From: Agelaius tricolor
Lineage: Eukaryota; Chordata; Aves; Passeriformes; Icteridae
NCBI GenBank assembly: GCA_023055355.1
Contig: JALJCS010000028.1
Coordinates: 4,960,418 to 5,024,417 of the forward strand
DNA: 64,000 nucleotides
Direction: 5' to 3'
Shown here: in pieces, positions 1 through 11,814 of the stretch
Numbering within the stretch: position 1 is the stretch's first letter
Layout of the letters: every line of letters starts with the position of its first letter
Notes under the pieces: model-generated
What the model was told of the DNA's origin: nothing
The model's input: only the letters and a program-made list of their open reading frames with translations
Databases searched by the model: none
Translations under genes and position numbers: made by a program

Positions 1-624
1 ATTAACTTCAATTTCTATATTAATGAACTTTCTCTGGTGCTTGTTTAAGCATCCAGATGCTTGCAAAATGTTTTTCCCCCAACAACAGGCGTTAGTTGGC
101 ATGTGATAATTACAGATGGGGGTACCTGTCTTTTTTATCCCTGAGAGAATTTTTTCATGTGCTCTGAGGCAGAGTCATAGTGTGGGTGGTCCAGAGCTGT
201 GCTGGGTGGACATGCAGGCTCTCAGCCCCAGGGCACCACAACTTCAAAACCTGAACGAGTGGGAAAAAAAGGATTTTTGCATGTTTTGTGTGTTCCTCAT
301 GAGCCCTGTAGAAGGCAGGAGGTCGGAGCTGGATGTTCACCAAAGGGGGATAGAGAGCCAATAATGGAGCTGGTTTTATTTAGCACGTTGTGCTTTCATT
401 GTTGAGGCATTTCCTCCAGCAGGGCTCTCCTCTCCTCATTCCTGCTGAGGGACGAGGGCTGGGACCCTCCCCGTGGATCTGCTTTGAATTCAGGGAGAGG
501 TGGGGCAGGAGAACTCAGGGGTGGTGCAGGGGCATGAGGAGCATCTTTGGCCCAGAGGAGACAAGTGAAAAGCTCATCCTCCCAGGCTCCTCCTGAGCAC
601 AGGGCACTAAAGCACATCCCTGCT
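1..624. other. Intronic or intergenic, nothing recognised
   Basis: No repeat family, splice-bounded ORF or RNA gene was recognised here. The short ORFs have no coding support. Confidence 0.5.
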
Positions 625-898
625 CCAGATTCTCTCTGGATGATCTGCTGGTGGTTACCAAGAACAGAGGAGTTGAGAGAGCCAGCCCCAGGCTGTCCAA
701 GGTGTGAGAAGGTGATCCTTTCTGCAGGGTGGTACCCTTCAACCCTCAGATGTTCTTCATCAGGAACTGGCTCTGCTCACCAACGCCACTGCAGTCCCCT
801 CTGCTGTTCCTTACAGAAAACTCTGGAAGGAACCTGAATTTCCAAAGGACAGCACAGGAATTTTTCAAACAGCACTTGGCTCCTGGAGAGGAGCTGGA
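625..898. repeat. Tandem duplication, unit 1 (intact)
   Basis: The sequence from CCAGATTCTCTCTGGATGAT onward recurs at 922 with an offset of 297 bp. The match continues through the block around 741-872 and resumes in the second unit after the LTR at 1495. Unit 1 carries no LTR. The unit does not match CR1 or the LTR families seen elsewhere in this window. I see no coding evidence in it. Confidence 0.85.
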
Positions 899-1051
899 GC
901 CAGATTCTCTCTGGATTCTCTCCAGATTCTCTCTGGATGATCTGCTGGTGGTTACCAAGAACAGAGGAGTTGAGAGAGCCAGCCCCAGGCTGTCCAAGGT
1001 GTGAGAAGGTGACTCTTCCTGCAGGGTGGTACCCTTCAACCCTCAGATGTT

Positions 1052-1494
1052 TGTCACCATGATATCTGAAAAATCCTCTTTGCCCAGGGTTTTCTCCTGG
1101 GAAGCTGAGATGCCTCAGAGAGGAATGAAACCAATAATGATCTGATTGCTGCTCCTGTGTTTGCTGCTTTGGAATGTGGCTTGGACATTGTTTACCAACA
1201 GGTGAACGTTTGATTGGTTCCATGTGAATTGTTTTTAATTAATGACCAATCACAGCCAGCTGTGTTGGACTCTGAGTCAGTCATGAGCTTTCGTGATCAT
1301 TCTTGTTAAACCTTCTGATGTATCCTTTCTCTTTCTTTTGTATTGTTTTAGTATAGTATTCTATAATATAATATAATATAATATAATATAATATAATATA
1401 ATATAATATAATATAATAATAAATCAACCTTCTGAGAACTTGGAGTCAGATTCTCATCTCTCACCTCATCCTGGGGACCCTCACAAACACCACA
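1052..1494 (+). mobile_element. Solo LTR A (ERV, subfamily 1)
   Basis: The element runs from TGTCACCATG to ACACCACA and is flanked by the exact 6-bp target-site duplication GATGTT (1046-1051 and 1495-1500). The sense strand is inferred from the AATAAA following the AT-rich block near 1420. It contains a CCAAT motif (GACCAATCACAG) and an expanded AATAT-type pentamer array. It is LTR only, with no internal region, so it is a recombined solo LTR. It shares subfamily features with the LTRs at 54141 and 59457. Confidence 0.9.
1362..1423. repeat. Pentanucleotide microsatellite (ATAAT)n inside LTR A
   Basis: About 12 pentamer units sit directly before the AATAAA of the LTR. Arrays are found at the same place in the LTRs at 6045, 54141 and 59457. 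Confidence 0.9.
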
Positions 1495-1828
1495 GATGTT
1501 CTTCAGGAACTGGCTCTACTCACCAACACCACTGCAGTCCCTTCTGCTGTTTCTTACAGAAAACTCTGGAAGGAACCTGAATTTCCAAAGGACAGCACAG
1601 GAATTTTTCAAACCAGCCCCTGGAGGATGGCTCTGGGCCAGAGGAGTTCCAGGGAGGGCAGTCCTTGGTGGGATCCCTCCCTCAGGTGGGATTTTGGGGG
1701 CAGCTGTGCTGGCTGAGCTTGGCTGCAGGAGCAGAGCTCAGCAGATTTGCAGTGCCTTGGAAAATCTGCCCCAGGAGCAACACTGGAATAAGCACATCCA
1801 AAGATAAATCAATGGCATGGTCAGATAT

Positions 1829-2220
1829 TGTAAATGCAGGTCCAGTAACAAGGGGAGAGAATGATGCATCTGACTCCATGCTCTCAGAAGCCTAATTTAT
1901 TACTTTATTCTACTATATTAAAGAATACTAAACTATACTAAAGAATACAGAAAGGATACTTACACAATGCTAAAAAGAAAATAATGAAAACTTGTGGCTC
2001 TTTCCAGAGTCAATGAGACAAAACAACTCCCAGCAGAATGCAATGAAACAATCACCTGTGGGTAAACAATCTCCAAACACATTCCAAACCAGAAAAACAC
2101 AGGAGAAGCAAATGAGATCAGAATTGTTTTCCTTTTCTCTGAGGCCTCTCTTGCTGCCTGTCAGCTTCCCAGGAGAAAAACCCTGGGTGAAGGGATTTTT
2201 CAGAGAATGTGAATATCACA
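1829..2220 (-). mobile_element. Solo LTR B (ERV, subfamily 2), degenerate
   Basis: It is antisense to LTR A and matches the LTRs at 22361 and 35334. Shared blocks include ATCACCTGTGGGTAAACAAT and the CAGCTTCCCAGGAGAAA block. The right end is TCACA at 2220. The left end is uncertain and no clean target-site duplication was found. A small local insertion (TTGCTGCCTGTCAG) interrupts the usual CTGAGGCTTCTCAGC segment. Confidence 0.8.
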
Positions 2221-3109
2221 GTGGGATTTCTGCCTGAACACAGGAAAAAGAGGAATTGTCCCATGGGCGTGGGCCTGGGCTGAGAGGAGGGAGAGCTGCC
2301 TGCAGAGACAGGCTCCCACCCAAACCAGAGTCAGATGTTTTCCTCTTGCTGATTTTCCACTGCTCAGTACCCCCTGTGTGCTGGTAAGCAAATTTCTGTT
2401 TCTCTCACATATCCAAATTCCAGTTTGCAGTTCTGTTCCTGCACCCTTAGCTTTTGCTTCCTTAAAATAAAAATATTCTGAAGGAGAAAACATCTCTATT
2501 TTAGCAAAACTGGGCTGTGTTCTCAAAAGCCACTACAAAAGTACAGTCAAGAATGAGGAAAACAAATGGCAGAGTTTCACCTTGGTCATCTGTAGGAAGT
2601 TTTCTATTTTCTTTATCCTGGACTCGTGGTGTTGCAGCTGCAAGTGTAGCCACCCTTGTTATCCACCTACTATTGGGTGCTATTAATGGGATGCTTAATT
2701 CTTCCTAACACCACAGCAATCTGTGAAATGGAACAGATTTAAATTCTAATAGCTGAATAAATACATCTGGCAGCCCTAGACCATCTCAAGTATCGCTCAC
2801 TCTAACTGTAATTAAAATGTAATTAAAGCCAGTTAAAGCCATCAGACATCTGGGTGGTGAGAGGTTAGGTCCATCCTGCTGCCTTCACTGCCTCACTGAG
2901 AGCTGGGGGTTAATGGAACAGTCCTCTCATCATGGGACTCTATTTCAGTAATCATGGGGACAGGATTGGCAGTGATGGCTGCATTAAAAACACACTGGGG
3001 AAAAAAGAGATATTAGAGATTAATCTTTTGCTGTTAGTTCAGGTGGAGGGAATAGCTTCTGATTGTGCTGTGTGTGAGGAGTCCTATATGGACATGAATT
3101 AAAAGTTTC
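2221..3109. other. Unique sequence, nothing recognised
   Basis: No element was recognised. The block 2740-2840 (homeobox-site-like AATTAAAATGTAATTAAAG) has the look of conserved non-coding sequence, but this cannot be tested from one sequence. Confidence 0.35.
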
Positions 3110-3228
3110 AGAATCATAGGATGGTTTAGGGCTGGAAGGGATCAGAAATTCCACCTTGCCCCAGCCCCTGCCATGGGCAGGAGCACCCTCCACTGGATCC
3201 AAGCCCCATCCACCCTGGCCTTGCAATG
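3110..3228 (-). mobile_element. CR1 fragment, 3' end
   Basis: The segment starts with AGAATCATAGGATGGTTT then GGCTGGAAGGGA, the reverse complement of the CR1 3' end. It continues with the CCCCAGCCCCTGCCATGGGC block. It is about 120 bp and 5'-truncated. Confidence 0.85.
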
Positions 3229-6044
3229 GACTTTTTTGCCATAATACTTTAAAATACTTGTTGCAGTTGTTTTTGCAAGCTGGAAGCTAAAGGAGAAGAA
3301 ATAAATGAAAAAGGAGGGTGCTGGTCATATATCCCAGAAGCATCCTTGTAAAACCTTACAGTTGTTTTTGGAAACTGCCTGCTGCTGCTTTTATTACTTA
3401 TAAATGCCATGGAAGAAATGAAATTGCTTTTCATACTGCATCACTCCAACCTGGGGAAGTTTCTGCTGAAGTCTCTGGAGGAGAGGGCTTTACTTAATCC
3501 CCTTAAAATTGGTGGGAGTGCTCCAGCTTGTTTTGCTGTTCAAGCCCTGTTTGTCCTTGTGTCCTCCCTTGCTTTCCTGAGGATGGGGAGGTTTTGGGGC
3601 AGTTTATTTATTGCATTATTCTATTCTATTTATTTATTGCAATTTCGGAATCACTGTGGTGGTGGTTGTGAACTGCCTCTGGCTGGGGTTTGCTGGTTTT
3701 AATCTCATTTTTGAGTTGTGATACTGAAGACTTCTGTGTGAATTACCTGCTCTTGGACATCTTTCCTTACATTTCTGATGACTTATTTGCTAGAAGGGAT
3801 AATTAAAAATTACAAGTCTGGAGATATGGGAGAGACAGTGGGATGTAGGAAGTGACTTTCTTTGCTGAGGCTGTGAACAAAAACCCTCAATGCTGTGAGC
3901 AAAACTCTGTGTGGCAGAAAGAAAATAGGACAGTGTGACTTGATGAGGATTTATGTCTGTTGGGTTCCTCTGACTTTAAATACTGCCTGGCACAGAACCT
4001 GAGTTATTAAACCTCCATGACTGATGTATCTGTGTAGACCAAGGAGTGACCCTGAACCTTTGCTGAGCTTTTAAAACACAAAGTTCATTTGTTTAGATTT
4101 TCTTGCTCTGTCTCTAAAACTAGAATAGAGAAAAGGAATTGAGAGCTCACCTGAGAAAGTCAGAGAAGGGCAGGAGCCCCCAGAGGTGATAGAGTTGTTG
4201 TGAATATAACATTTCTACAAATAAGATTTAACTTTTAGGCTACATTTTTTTGAAATGTGCTGGAATTAGAGACTGAGCTTTGCACAACTATCTGTCCTTG
4301 TCATAGATATTTATATGACCACTCCCCACTTGAGTTTTGGCAAGCACTACTCAATATTTCATCTTAAATTGATGATGTGTACACTAAATACTCTCTGAAT
4401 ATGAGCTGTAGCTACAGGAGATCCTTTAGGTACCCCAGGCACAGCTTTTGTGAGCTGAGCTTTACCTGCTTCAGGGCTGGGTTTTCCAATGCTGAGATCC
4501 ATGGGGAGAGGAGACTTTAAATAGTGCTGGACTTCCTTCCTCAGCTCTTGAAAACTCAAATTTTCCCAAGGCTTTGAGTTTTAAAGAGACAGAAGAGAGA
4601 AAAGACCCCCTAGAGCCACATGTTTTAGTCTTGAGACAGTATAAAAACTGACTTTATCTGAGATGCCACGTGCCAGGTTTGCAGCCTCCCAGGACTTCAA
4701 GCAGCCCCTTAATATTATGTTAATAAATAATCATTATATTTTAATATCAGTTATTTCCTCCCTGATATCTCAGGATGCAGATTCACACACACAGACCTCC
4801 AAACAAACACACAGCTCCTTGAATTTGCACTTTTGCAGTGATCAAGTAGACGCAAAGCAAGGAAAGAAAGGAGTGAATTCCTCCCTTGTTCCAATGAATT
4901 CTGCATGGGAAGCAGCCACGTGCACTGGCATCCCTCTGTGCTGGAGAGCAGGACACTGCTGGGCCAGTGAGCAGCCCCAAGACAGCCCCTGAGGTCAATA
5001 ATGGCCTCTAAATAGGAGCAGTCTTACAGAGCAGCCTGCCAGGCCAACAGCTATTTATTGTCACAAAGTGTGGCATGGCAGGCTGCTTCCAGATCTGCCA
5101 CCTCTCCAAAGAGCTTCCAGACACAGCAAAGTGTGAGCCTGCTCAAACTGATATTATCATTTCATTTTTAATGGACTAATTAAACTGACCACCACAGATC
5201 TCAGAGGTCAAGTGTAGTTTTGGTTTGTATCAGTTAATTTCTGCTTTTTCAGTAGGACTCTGACAAAATGCTGAGAAAATCATGTCTTTGTGTCAGGATT
5301 GTTCAATTCCCTTTGGTGTCTTTTGCATTTAAACTTCTGCTCAATACTATAAATACCATCTTGTCTCCCAGAATTTTCCAAGGGATAGAAAGCTTATTTA
5401 AGTTTTAAAACAGCTGGAGTAATGGGCAAACATGTCATTAAGATCCTAATCAAATACACACAATTATTTTATTGTGCAAGCTTGGAGTTTTAATTGAACT
5501 AAAATTACAATTGAATTCAAGTCCAAGGTAACATAATCCCCCTCTGTGGTTCTGCTGATTGGAATTTTAAATTCCACACAAGAATAAATGGAAATAAGTC
5601 TCTTTTGTAAAGCACCATGGTGCCAAAATGTGACATCTGTAATGACATGCTCATCAGATTTGGTTGTATAATTTGTACCTTCAATTTATTGGGCAATGAG
5701 ACTCCTAATATGCACTTCATGTGTCTCCAAAGGTTTTATTTGGCTGCCAGCCTGAAAAATATCAATATTGTAAGGATTAAGCAACCAAACAAAAAATCAA
5801 ATAGTCCAATAGTCAAATAGTCCAACAGAGAGACTAAATCAATACAAAAGAAATGTTTGGGTTGTGTGAAGTCATTGGACAAGGCAGAGGGATAAAGCCA
5901 TGGAAAAATCGATGTGCCAAAGGACAGACAGACAGACAGACAGACAGAACCACCTTCTGCAGCTCAGCCAGGGGCTGCAAGGCTTGAAAAAACAAAGGGA
6001 AGGTCTGAGGTGGTGAGATGGGTGTTGGGGCTGGGGTGGTTGTC
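3229..6044. other. Unique intronic-type sequence
   Basis: Apart from the GACA microsatellite I see no repeat. At 5035-5080 TGCCAGGCC and TGGCATGGCA form a weak inverted repeat around a TATTTATTG core. No exon with both splice signals was found. Confidence 0.4.
5923..5947. repeat. Short (GACA)n microsatellite
   Basis: About six units of ACAG/GACA are found here, ending in AGAACC. Confidence 0.85.
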
Positions 6045-6520
6045 TGTCACCATCACATTTCCTACAAAATCCCTTCACCCAGGGTTTCTTTCCTGGGAAG
6101 CTGAGAAGCCTCAGAGAAAAGGAAAACAATTCTTGTCTCATTTGCTTCTCCTGTGTTGTGCTGCTGTGGAATGTGTTTGGAGATTGTTTACCCACAGGTG
6201 ATTGTTCATTGGGTTCATGTGAATTGTTTTGACTTCATGGCCAATCAGGGCCAAGCTGTGTCAGGACTCTGGAAGGAGTCAGGAGTTTTCATGATTATCT
6301 TTTTAGCCTTCTGTCTGTATCCTTTCTGTATTCTTTAGGATAGTTTTAGTATAACATTCATAATATAATATAATACAATACAATACAATACAATATAATA
6401 TAATATAATATAATATAATATAATATAATATAATATAATATAATAATAATATGCCTTCTAAGAACATGGAGTCAGATTCATCATTTCCTCCTTCGTCCTG
6501 GGGACCCAGCAAATACCACA
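6045..6520 (+). mobile_element. Solo LTR C (ERV, mosaic between subfamilies)
   Basis: The element runs from TGTCACCATC to AATACCACA. It is flanked by GTTGTC (6039-6044) and GTTATC (6521-6526), a 6-bp target-site duplication with one mismatch. Its U3 has the subfamily-1 segment GGTTCATGTGAATTGTTTT next to the subfamily-2 segment GGCCAATCAGGGCCAAGC. An expanded pentamer array precedes the R/U5 segment. The usual AATAAA is altered to AATAATAATATG here. Confidence 0.88.
6358..6450. repeat. Pentanucleotide microsatellite in LTR C
   Basis: This is a mixed array of ATAAT and ACAAT units of about 90 bp, inside the LTR at the position of the AT-rich R region. Confidence 0.9.
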
Positions 6521-8734
6521 GTTATCCAACCCACCACAGCAAACCCCCATTTCCTGCTGTTTCACCCCAAAAACTGATGGTCTCAGCCAAGTGTGACACT
6601 GGTGCCACACCAGGGAGTGATGGTTGTCATTGTGTAGATACAGAAAAATTCTGAAGTGTCTTGAGAAGGAGGAGGGTTGAAAGGTCATGGAAAACACAAC
6701 CTGCATAATTTATTCATAGGATGGGTCAGAAATGGGTTTTGAGTACAAATCTGTAATTAACAGCTCTGTAATTGACTCATGGGCCCGTTGTCTGTACAAT
6801 TAACTCCTTTCTGCTCTTGTTGGACAAGCATTCCTTTGATCCAGACAGAGTCTGGAATTTCAGATCTATCGTTTTTAACTGAAAATCCATGTGGCTGAAG
6901 AAGATTAAAGTCTCCTCAAGGAGGACACTGCCAGCACTCACTGTATTTCTGTCTGATTTAAGGGTTTTGAGGATCTTATACTCTGAAGGTGACATGTTCC
7001 CTGTCAGATGTGAGGCAAATAAAAAGCTGAAGCTTTTTGAAAATTTGTCAGTGGATCTGTCGTGGATTTTTGTAATTAGCCAATAATCTCTGTGACCGTG
7101 GAGCTTTTGGAGATCCTCTACTGTCACTGAGCTCCCTGAGGCTGCTGCAAAGGTGTGGATTTGATTTTTCTATGGACTCATGGAGTTGATCCCGTCAGGG
7201 AAAGCCCTGGAACTTGTAAATCAGGCAAAGAAAAACGCATCATTATTTCCTATGATACATTCTGATGCGTTTCACAGAGAGACTGTTAGAGATGCAGCTC
7301 TGGCTGCTTCATTTTTACATTTTTAACTCCTTTGCCTTTCAAAGACCCGTCTTGCCATGAAAATTTATGGTGGGTGCAAAATTCCTCATCTCCCAAACAA
7401 ACCAAGTAGCTGGGAAGGAGCAGCCAATTAAGATGCACGATGCCTTGCCCTAAGTGACAGCCCATAAATCAGAGCCCATGGAGTATTACATTTTAATGCA
7501 CTGTGGAAGCCTCGTGCTCGGTGCATCCACAGCCCCCAGATTGCTCAGGGATGAAGTCACTCCTTGGGGGAAGTGAGGGAGGTCACACTGATGCTATAAA
7601 AAGGTGTCAGGCCTTTGGTATGTTGTTTGTAAAAGTAAAAGAAACAAGATTCTGGGCGTCTGCTTGCTCTCACTGTTACAGGAGGTGTTTAGGAACCTAA
7701 AGTGGGTTCCTTTCTTACTGCTATTTAATAAATGTGATTTATTAGGAGGCTGAAGAATGCTGTTAGCAGAAAGGCTTGTGAGAAAAATTAACAGAAAGCA
7801 TGACTTGAAGGGGTGAAGTTCAGAGCAACCTCACTCAGTTTGGCAAGGAACACATTAGCAAAACAATGCACTTGGGCATGAAGAAATCCCAACCATCAAG
7901 AAATGGGGTCAAGAAAAACACCCTGCTCAAAATGGGTGTTACAGATACACACAGAGCCAGATCTACAGTTTTCACAAAAATAACACAAGAATGTACAGAG
8001 TAGCAGCACAAAATTTCCCTAAACTTTAGAAGAATGTTATTATTCTTTATTTTGATTTTTACTGTATGCCATGAGATCAGAATGCAGGGGAAGGGGCTGT
8101 CTGGAGCAGTCCACACTGATTCCTCTGAATTTTGAGGTGATTCCTGAAGGAATGTCACTGCTCCTCTTTTAGGGGTGATCCCCAGCTGAACCCACCCTGA
8201 ACGTGGGGGATCCTCCTCCCAGGAGCTGCTGGGCAGTTCTGGTGGGGGAACCTGCCTTGCATCCCTGAACTTCTGGGAAGCTGCTTCCTGCTTGGAGAAT
8301 CTCTGCTCATCTCTGTCAATTCCTGCTCTTCCCATCCCTCTGAGCTCTGTTATCTCCATGACTGAATGTGGTGGCTTTGTCTCTTTTATTTCCAAGGGGT
8401 CAAGTGCTTACAAGGCGAGAAATCAGAGATGGGGAAAAAGAAACCCACCCAACCCCCAGAGGCCAACAATGCAGCAGGAAAGAAAGAAGGGACACTGCTG
8501 TGAGTGCCAGCACTTCTTTCCTTGCAGTAAATGGATTCTGTGTCAGGGGCAGGGAGATGGAGGAGACTGTTCCTGGTGTCTCACTCCAAAGGGCAGCACA
8601 TCCTTTGTGGAAAGGGGACCCAGCAGGCTCTGACCTCTGGAGTGGCTTCAATCCACCACAGGCTCAGCCACAAATATCTCCACTGATGCCTCAGGTTTGA
8701 GCTTTTCTATTTTTCAGATTCTGTTCTGCTTTAG
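6521..8734. other. Unique intronic-type sequence
   Basis: Nothing was recognised. The 186-codon minus-strand open frame at 7835-8395 lacks any recognisable domain and spans both AT-rich and GC-rich sequence. Confidence 0.4.
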
Positions 8735-9115
8735 TGTGTAAGTCTGGGCTTCATATTAGGGGATGGTGGGCTCTGCACAGAGCAGGGAGACAAAACAATT
8801 CCTGCTCCAGCTGGGGACCAAGGACAAATGACCCAAATCTCAGCCCAAGAGAACAAACAACGTGGGCTGAAGAGAGAAAAACAAGCAGGATGGGACTTCA
8901 TAAGCTAGAGCTGTAATTGGACAATTAACTCCAATATGCAAATAGACAAAAACTTATAAAAGTGCGAGACCCCGTGACCAGTTGTCCATTTTTGTGGCCA
9001 TTTTAAGTTTTACTGCCCAAGGTAGATCTGTTGAGGCCTCTTAATAAATCCCTACTTCATTCTTTAGCTTCATCTAGTGTCTGTTCTAGGTCAGCCTTCA
9101 CAAGGCATCACCACA
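8735..9115 (+). mobile_element. Solo LTR, ERVL-like, with TATA box and poly(A) signal
   Basis: The 3' half is a classic LTR layout: TTATAAAAG at 8954, AATAAA at 9043, then a T-rich and GT-rich tail ending in GGCATCACCACA. The left end (TGTGTAAGTC) is my best guess, and no target-site duplication was found to confirm it. The sequence is a different family from LTRs A to I. No coding remnant adjoins it. Confidence 0.7.
8954..8962 (+). promoter_or_regulatory. LTR TATA box
   Basis: TTATAAAAG lies about 90 bp before the AATAAA at 9043 within the same LTR, the spacing expected for a U3 promoter and R-region poly(A) signal. Present activity is unknown. Confidence 0.55.
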
Positions 9116-9328
9116 AGCACTGAGTGCAGCTGAAATAATTTAACACATACCTTGGAGCTCCTCTGCTTGGTGCTGGGGACAGCTGATGTACCTAAGCACA
9201 GGCTGATACAGCCCTATGGACTCTGGAGTGATGGTGGAGACTGGGGAACTGATCCCCAGCACCAGTGATTTGGTTTGGGGGTCAGGAGAGCAGTGGTGTG
9301 GGCAGTGTGTGTGCACTAATTTGACATT

Positions 9329-9553
9329 CACAGAATTCACAGAATCACTGGGTTGGAATGGACCTTAAAGATGATTGAGTCCAACCCAGCCCCAACCCCT
9401 CAACTCAACCCTGGCACCCAGTGCCACACCCAGCCTTTGTTAAACACACCCAGGGATGGGGACTCCAGCACCTCCCTGGGCAGCCATTCCAGAACTTTAT
9501 CACCCTTTCTGTAAACAACTTTTTCCTAATATCCAACCTATATTTCCCTCTGG
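9329..9553 (-). mobile_element. CR1 fragment, 3' part
   Basis: It starts at the degraded ATTCACAGAATCACTGGGTT end. It continues through TTAAAGATGATTGAGTCCAA, the CAGCACCTCCCTGGGCAGCC block and TTTTTCCTAATATCCAACCT. About 225 bp, antisense. Confidence 0.9.
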
Positions 9554-10206
9554 ATGCATTACTGACCTCTAAATGCTACACACAGGGTGAAATACTTGGC
9601 AATGAATCAGGTTTGCTCTCAACACCTGTGCTGTCCTGAGTCCCAAATTTGGCTGGAGCCAGTCCAGTAAAGCTGAATTTCCAGGAGGAACCTCACCCTT
9701 TTCTTTGGCAAATGGCAGCACAGTCTGGTGAACTCTGCTCTGAACAGGTCCTCTCCACTTTCTTCCAGATGCAAAGCTGTGTCCTGCATTCCAGCTTCCC
9801 CCAGAACTGCTGCTCAGCTCCACCTGTGCTCAGCTCCACCTGTGCTCATTTATTCTTTTTTTTTTAATTCAATGAGCAAAACATGAAGTTATAAGAAAGC
9901 CCCTCTCCCCCCTTCAATATCTTTTCATGAATAATTCCTGTGTGCCTGTTCCTTGCTCATTGATGCACACAGCAGCCTTGGCAGAGGAAGAGGTCAGTCC
10001 TTGGCCTATGCAAATGTTAATTCAGATCTGAATTTCTTTTTTTTTCCCCTTCCAGGTTGGCAGCCCGTTGTTTAAAATGAAAATACCTCCAATTCTCTTT
10101 AATTTCTTAGCACAAAAGTGCATTAATGATAAGGCAATTTTAGGCCACTTGAGCTTGTTTGACCTGAAAAGGTGTAGGAGTTAGTATGGGTTGTATTGCC
10201 TGAAAG
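9554..10206. other. Unique sequence, nothing recognised
   Basis: Only a short 16-bp tandem duplication (GCTCAGCTCCACCTGT) near 9811-9845 and a poly-T stretch were seen. Confidence 0.4.
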
Positions 10207-10378
10207 TATAATATAATATAATATAATATAATATAACATAACATAACATAACATAACATAACATAACATAACATAACATATAACATAACATAACATAACA
10301 TAACATAACATAACATATAATATAATATAATATAATATAATATAATATAATATAATATAATATAATATAATATAATAT
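10207..10378. repeat. Compound pentamer array (TATAA / CATAA / TATAA)
   Basis: A core of ATAAC units (about 10236-10316) is flanked on both sides by ATAAT units, 172 bp in all. No LTR sequence adjoins it, unlike the other pentamer arrays in this window. Confidence 0.95.
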
Positions 10379-10566
10379 CCCCCACCTTGCACTCTGCTAT
10401 GTATCCTGGAAAATCATAACCCATCAAGCAAGAAATAATTTCTGGGTTTGTACCAATTTAACCAGAGGAGAATATTTCACCTGTTTTGTTTTCCCATCTC
10501 AATGCCACATGGAAGTCCCATAATTAATTAAACCATTTGAGAATTTATGGAAGCAACTTAGGGAAA

Positions 10567-10733
10567 ATATCAGAAACTGGTGATACTCAGTATAAAAGGA
10601 ACTTGAATCTGTATTAAGTCCATTATAGTCTTTTTTATTAATTCATAACTGCTCCTGCTTTTCTTTTTTTTTTCATTTGAGGCAGCTTCAGAAGATAAAG
10701 TTGGAAGAACAATGAAGCTGAATTCTCAGATTT
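10567..10733 (+). repeat. Unnamed direct repeat, copy 1
   Basis: It matches 13565-13729 in the same orientation, by eye at about 85-90% identity. Near the right end is an identical block of about 30 bp containing GAAGATAAAGTTGGAAGAAC. It is not CR1 and not one of the LTR types seen here. Confidence 0.85.
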
Positions 10734-11199
10734 CCAGCCAAAAGGGTGTCCTTCTCCTTTTTCATCTCATGTTTATTGTTTTACCCCATCAAATAAAAAA
10801 ATATCAGATACTTCTATTACAGTAAAAGCAATGTGTAGGAGGAACCAGAGGAAAACAGGCTGGAGGCTTCCTCAAGAAAGGCAAAATCTTATAGTTTGCT
10901 CCTTATCAACAGAAAGCAACAGCCACATTAAATGGAGCTGGGTAACAGAGTAATTAATTCCTGTCTGAAACTTTGTGTCATCTCTACGTGTGATTAGGGA
11001 AGGGCTGGGATGAAAAGCTTCGTCTCTGGAGCTGCTGCTCTGTTTTATTTCTGGAGGTTATTTTGACAACATCCTCCTCCAGCCCATGCTTGGGTCTGTG
11101 CAAAGCCCTTCCAGCCCTGCTGTCCCTCAGTGGGAGTCAGACCTGGGGCTGCCACATCTGGGCTTTGAGTGCAGCAGAAAGGGCCCTCAGCCATCAGGC

Positions 11200-11697
11200 T
11201 GATAGGGAAATTATCCACAAACACCAGAGCTTTATGTCCAAAAGGAGACAGAGGAGTCCTTTGGCTTTATTCCAATCAAGGCAGAGGCCATGGGGCATTC
11301 CCCTGGGATCTCTCCAATTTTTGGAGGATGCAGCCTCCTTTTTATCCCAATTTCCCAGCCACGTTTCCCTTCTCTCTTTCCCCATTGGCTGAGGTACTTG
11401 AGAGGTTCAGACTTCCCAAAACACCTGATACCAAAGATTTCCCTCTAATGTGAAACCTCCCTTTGAATTTTTCATTCTTACTGAATTTAGGAGTTTTTCT
11501 TCCCCATTGTTTCTTTCATCTTTCAATGTCTAATTTCATTTATCAGCCAACAAAAAGTTTACTTGTAAAGGCAAATCTCTTGTTCCATTCATCAATCAGT
11601 GGAATCCTTCCCATTGTTTCTTTTATGTCCCAGTGCTGGTTTTATCTGCCAGCAGCCCCACAGCTGGTTTGGAAAGACAAATCCAGTATTCCTCTCA
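11200..11697 (-). mobile_element. Solo LTR J (ERVL-like family)
   Basis: The element runs from TGATAGGGAAATTATCC to TTCCTCTCA. It is flanked by CAGGC (11195-11199) and AAGGC (11698-11702), consistent with a 5-bp target-site duplication with one mismatch. Reading the minus strand, GGAATAAAGCC supplies a poly(A) signal, so the sense strand is minus. A fragment of the same family lies at 28957. I recognise the family as common in songbird genomes but cannot give its exact library name. Confidence 0.75.
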
Positions 11698-11814
11698 AAG
11701 GCAGATGTCTAACCCAAAGGTGGGCAGCCAGGATGATGCTTTGCCTTGCTTTCCCCTTCTGAGTGAAGCAGGATTACCTTGGCCTGGGATCTGAGCAGGG
11801 AGGGTGTGGAAACC

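Larger units (their letters stand above)
900..1618. repeat. Tandem duplication, unit 2 (interrupted by LTR A)
   Basis: This is the second copy of the 625-898 unit. The first half occupies 922-1051 and the second half 1495-1618, with a solo LTR between. A partial extra copy of the unit's first 20 or so bases sits at 900-921, so its start is locally triplicated. The two units differ at scattered positions, for example a 3-bp difference just after GATGTTCTTCA. Confidence 0.85.

Noticed and set aside
7835..8395. 186-codon open frame on the minus strand
   Set aside because: It has no recognisable domain, mixed composition, and no splice or promoter evidence; a chance open frame is likely in this much sequence.
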